DNA from: a virus
Strand: one strand, 5' to 3'
IMG/VR virus record: IMGVR_UViG_3300031220_000021
Location: 1 to 20,768 of that record
DNA length: 20,768 nucleotides
The position numbers and the translations under genes were made by a program. The notes beneath the pieces are model-generated. The model did not search any database. It saw only the letters and a list, made by a program, of their open reading frames with translations, and was not told the origin of the DNA. This document shows positions 19,431 through 20,768 of the stretch, in pieces (positions within the stretch are counted from its first letter, which is position 1; each line of letters opens with the position of its first letter).

Positions 19431-19664
19431 ATGTCGGCTGAAACTTACGACAACCTCTCCAGGGCTCTAACCGAGCACTGTTTAGACGAGGCGTTAGAGC
19501 CGGTCGACTTTGTACGCGATTGGGTTGTAGTTGCCTCGACCTCGACAATGGAAGACGACGGCGAAACCGCCGAGATTGGCGTTTACCGATCTATGACGAC
19601 ACCGTTATACGCGGTGACAGGGTTACTCGAGTGGGGCAAGTCTGCATATGGGGAGGTTGACTAG
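19431..19664 (+). CDS. Small conserved phage protein, 77 residues
   Basis: ATG 19431 is preceded by GAAAGG at 19419-19424 and gives 77 residues: SAETYDNLSRALTEHCLDEA, then LEPVDFVRDWVVVASTSTME, then EIGVYRSMTTPLYAVTGLLE, ending GKSAYGEVD. The order 'ETYd.L..AL..H..DE...vdyv.DWvvvasts....' then 'GL.eyg...' is a widespread small protein of actinophages. It has an acidic, mixed alpha/beta character and no membrane segment. Its role is unknown. The gene is the first of a pair closed by the 56-residue membrane ORF (TAGTG overlap). Confidence 0.65.
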   Translation: MSAETYDNLSRALTEHCLDEALEPVDFVRDWVVVASTSTMEDDGETAEIGVYRSMTTPLYAVTGLLEWGKSAYGEVD

Positions 19665-19834
19665 TGAGCGTATGGGAGTTTATCGGATGGCTGATTGCTG
19701 TACCCCTGGGGTTAGTGACAGTATTGTTTGTTTACGCTCTAATGTTTTCTGTTGTGAGGACTGTTGTGAGGGGTGCGAGGCGTCGGGCAGACCCGATTGC
19801 AACGGTTAAGTTGCGGGCTGTCCCAAAGGACTGA
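19664..19834 (+). CDS. Small single-pass membrane protein, 56 residues
   Basis: GTG 19664 overlaps the preceding TAG and has GGGAGG upstream (19651-19656). The product SVWEFIGWLIAVPLGLVTVL, then FVYALMFSVVRTVVRGARRR, then ADPIATVKLRAVPKD, has one long hydrophobic helix and a basic cytoplasmic end rich in Arg. No family is recognised. It is the last gene of the operon; a large gene-free region follows after 19835. Confidence 0.6.
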   Translation: MSVWEFIGWLIAVPLGLVTVLFVYALMFSVVRTVVRGARRRADPIATVKLRAVPKD

Positions 19835-19843
19835 CGCTATTCT

Positions 19844-19879
19844 TTGCGTGTAGTGGATGATAACCCCCATTACACGCAA
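19844..19879 (+). terminator. Inverted repeat after the last operon gene, possible terminator
   Basis: TTGCGTGTAGTGG (19844-19856) and CCATTACACGCAA (19867-19879) form 13 bp with one G-T wobble and a 10-nt loop. It lies 9 bp after the stop at 19832-19834. No T tract follows, so it is a weak or U-less terminator candidate rather than a classic one. Confidence 0.4.
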
Positions 19880-19890
19880 CGCCGCCCACT

Positions 19891-19920
19891 TACCAAAGGT
19901 AACCATGCAATCCTTTGGTA
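19891..19920. repeat. 9-bp inverted repeat
   Basis: TACCAAAGG (19891-19899) and CCTTTGGTA (19912-19920) are perfectly complementary with a 12-nt loop. A second short repeat follows: ACAGTT (19920-19925) with AACTGT (19933-19938). Confidence 0.6.
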
Positions 19921-20060
19921 CAGTTCCGGCAAAACTGTCTGCAATTTGTATGCGTTTTTCCGTTCGGGTTAGTGGCAACTATTCGGTATTCCCGAACAGT
20001 TCGAATCTGTGCCGGGAACGTGACACATAAAGCTATCTGTACCTAAAACTAGGCGACACC

Positions 20061-20076
20061 GTACCGGAAGCGGTAC
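20061..20076. repeat. 6-bp hairpin with GAAG loop
   Basis: GTACCG (20061-20066), loop GAAG, CGGTAC (20071-20076). The right arm can also pair with TGTACC at 20038-20043, so two structures compete. Confidence 0.5.
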
Positions 20077-20120
20077 ACATATGGCACAACTGTACCCACG
20101 TAGGAAATATAGTTTAGATA

Positions 20121-20161
20121 CAATAAAGTAAATCTTGCGGTGCTTTAAACACACTTTATTG
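20121..20161. repeat. 9-bp inverted repeat with 23-nt loop
   Basis: CAATAAAGT (20121-20129) and ACTTTATTG (20153-20161) are perfectly complementary in an AT-rich stretch. The loop is 23 nt. Confidence 0.55.
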
Positions 20162-20166
20162 CTTTC

Positions 20167-20217
20167 ACTTATAAGTTCGAGTACTACTTATAAGGTTTTC
20201 TACTTTTATTTATAAGT
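20167..20217. repeat. Repeated ACTTATAAG motif, three copies
   Basis: ACTTATAAGT (20167-20176, itself a palindrome), ACTTATAAGG (20186-20195) and a degenerate ATTTATAAGT (20208-20217) repeat every 19 and 22 bp. The last copy sits inside a larger inverted repeat, ACTTTTATTTA/TAAGTAAAAGT (20202-20223). Confidence 0.6.
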
Positions 20218-20249
20218 AAAAGTGACTCCACAGTGAAAGTAGATACTCC

Positions 20250-20274
20250 AAAAGTGTACACAGGGTACACTTTT
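20250..20274. repeat. 10-bp perfect hairpin flanked by A4 and T4
   Basis: AAAAGTGTAC (20250-20259), loop ACAGG, GTACACTTTT (20265-20274). Outer pairs are A-T only, so it could be a bidirectional terminator of moderate strength or an operator. Confidence 0.6.
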
Positions 20275-20276
20275 CA

Positions 20277-20338
20277 AGTAACATTAGTCCCGAAAGTGTT
20301 ACTAACTTACATTCTTATTCACACTAATGTCACACTAA
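20277..20338. repeat. Further short repeats
   Basis: AGTAACA (20277-20283) pairs with TGTTACT (20297-20303). The 9-mer TCACACTAA is directly repeated at 20319-20327 and 20330-20338, period 11 bp, about one helical turn. Confidence 0.5.
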
Positions 20339-20343
20339 GCCCC

Positions 20344-20361
20344 GCTTTGTCACTACAAGGC
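20344..20361. repeat. 7-bp hairpin with CACT loop
   Basis: GCTTTGT (20344-20350), loop CACT, ACAAGGC (20355-20361), including one T-G pair. Confidence 0.5.
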
Positions 20362-20379
20362 CCACTATTGCAGGCCCTT

Positions 20380-20399
20380 TAGTATCACTATTGATACTA
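20380..20399. promoter_or_regulatory. Operator-like 8-bp inverted repeat overlapping the -35
   Basis: TAGTATCA (20380-20387), loop CTAT, TGATACTA (20392-20399) is perfect. It overlaps the candidate -35 box TTGATA (20391-20396) of the HNH gene, so a repressor bound here would block it. Confidence 0.5.
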
Positions 20400-20419
20400 C
20401 CCTCTCGAGGTGCTACGGT
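20391..20419 (+). promoter_or_regulatory. Candidate sigma-A promoter giving a leaderless mRNA
   Basis: TTGATA (20391-20396) and TACGGT (20414-20419) are 17 bp apart; the -35 matches TTGACA at five of six bases and TAnGGT is a common actinobacterial -10. The expected start point is at or beside 20426, the A of the HNH gene's ATG. No Shine-Dalgarno precedes that ATG. Confidence 0.55.
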
Positions 20420-20425
20420 AAGCCC

Positions 20426-20731
20426 ATGACTCATAACTGGGACAGTAGCAAGAGAAGGCCAGACCCCGCCTACTGGCCCACCCTACGCCGGCAAATAATT
20501 GCCAGAGCGAAAGGGTTATGTGAACACGTTGACGGTTGCACATATACAGGGCAAGACGTAGACCACATTATCAACTTGGCTAAGGGTGGCACAGACGCCC
20601 CCGAAAACCTGCAACTCTTATGCCCTTGGCACCACAAACGCAAGACAAGCCAAGAAGCAACCGAAGCACGTAAGGCCCTCCCCACAATAACCGAGGCCAG
20701 ACGTAAACAAACTCACCCCGGACTCAGGTAG
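20426..20731 (+). CDS. Small HNH endonuclease
   Basis: ATG 20426 gives 101 residues, ending at TAG 20729-20731. The HNH signature is complete: C32 and C38 (LCEHVDGC), D46-H47 (GQDVDHIINLAKGG), N61 (PENLQLL), then C66 and H69/H70 (LLCPWHHKRKT). Free-standing HNH proteins of this size next to the terminase genes cooperate with terminase at cos sites in HK97-like and many Gram-positive phages. The position at the right edge of the window, after a gene-free region and before a G7/C7 hairpin, fits a packaging role, but terminase is not visible here. It lacks a Shine-Dalgarno and probably uses a leaderless mRNA. Confidence 0.88.
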   Translation: MTHNWDSSKRRPDPAYWPTLRRQIIARAKGLCEHVDGCTYTGQDVDHIINLAKGGTDAPENLQLLCPWHHKRKTSQEATEARKALPTITEARRKQTHPGLR

Positions 20732-20733
20732 TA

Positions 20734-20758
20734 GGGGGGGCAACCCCCCCACCCCCCC
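20734..20758. repeat. G7/C7 hairpin and second C7 run at the right edge
   Basis: GGGGGGG (20734-20740), triloop CAA, CCCCCCC (20744-20750) is a perfect 7-bp hairpin, followed by A and a second C7 run (20752-20758). It starts 3 bp after the HNH stop and continues into a C-rich end. It may be a terminator of unusual composition or part of a GC-rich packaging end. Confidence 0.6.
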
Positions 20759-20768
20759 GCCCCAGCCC

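Larger units (their letters stand above)
19835..20425. other. 591-bp gene-free region dense in repeats
   Basis: No ORF with start, binding site and plausible composition is seen on either strand; two short minus-strand frames (up to 79 codons) lack support. The region holds at least ten inverted or direct repeats, listed separately, and is AT-rich from about 20101 to 20340. It sits between the last small gene of the operon and the terminal HNH gene, a location where phages may carry terminators, promoters, operators or packaging signals. Confidence 0.85.

Noticed and set aside
19955-20020. A tRNA-like T-loop (GTTCGAATC with ACAG/CTGT arms near 19996-20010) that could be a tRNA gene or attachment site.
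   Set aside because: I could not fold a complete cloverleaf: the acceptor arms do not match over 7 bp, the anticodon arm loop is only 5 nt, and no integrase is present.
19739-20154. Two minus-strand ORFs (79 and 61 codons) in or near the gene-free region.
   Set aside because: No Shine-Dalgarno, unusual composition, and one overlaps the 56-residue membrane gene; they are interrupted by several hairpins.

Overview
The window is a contiguous stretch of a tailed phage (siphovirus) of an actinobacterial host. Every credible gene lies on the + strand. Genes are tightly packed, and many start/stop overlaps are of the GTGA, ATGA, TAATG or TGATG type. The actinobacterial assignment rests on a WhiB-type iron-sulfur protein, frequent GTG/TTG starts, an r1t-like holin, TAnGGT/TTAGGT-type -10 boxes and the gene order. 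GC content looks moderate rather than high, so a lower-GC actinobacterium (for example an aquatic Microbacteriaceae relative) is possible, but that is a guess. I see no integrase or repressor, so nothing here argues for lysogeny.

Layout. (1) 1-2053: the end of the head-tail connector set (partial first gene), tail completion protein, tail terminator and major tail protein, followed by a terminator hairpin and a second pair of mutually exclusive G/C hairpins. (2) 2054-4460: tail assembly chaperones, with a complete -1 programmed frameshift signal (slippery heptamer, 7-nt spacer, 9-bp stem-loop), then the tape measure protein. (3) 4457-9128: distal tail protein, a Gp37-like tail/baseplate protein, and a set of minor tail and adhesin proteins including a glycine-rich one. 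(4) 9115-10555: lysis cassette of an M23 endolysin with cell-wall-binding repeats and three small membrane proteins, then a 29-residue ORF ending in a CxxC motif, closed by a strong intrinsic terminator at 10589-10626. (5) 10628-15723: a second transcription unit of small proteins, WhiB, a winged-helix-like protein, a YqaJ-type exonuclease with a probable single-strand annealing partner, a Holliday-junction-resolvase-like nuclease, an HNH protein and a replication initiator. (6) 15714-19834: a beta-class DNA methyltransferase, an HTH protein, an SSB-like protein, a zinc-ribbon protein, a DEDDy exonuclease and small proteins. (7) 19835-20425: about 590 bp without a gene, crowded with inverted and direct repeats, followed by a small HNH endonuclease and a G7/C7 hairpin at the right edge that may mark the neighbourhood of the packaging (cos) site.

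Most notable. Inside the replication initiator gene lie three identical 19-bp repeats spaced exactly 23 bp apart, followed at once by a very AT-rich stretch. This is the layout of the lambda origin inside gene O, and it suggests an iteron origin embedded in its own initiator. No DNA polymerase, helicase or primase is encoded here, which fits initiator-driven recruitment of the host replisome. Other signals worth attention are the frameshift element, a 32-nt near-perfect palindrome in the 3' end of the zinc-ribbon gene, and a predicted leaderless promoter overlapping an operator-like repeat in front of the terminal HNH gene.
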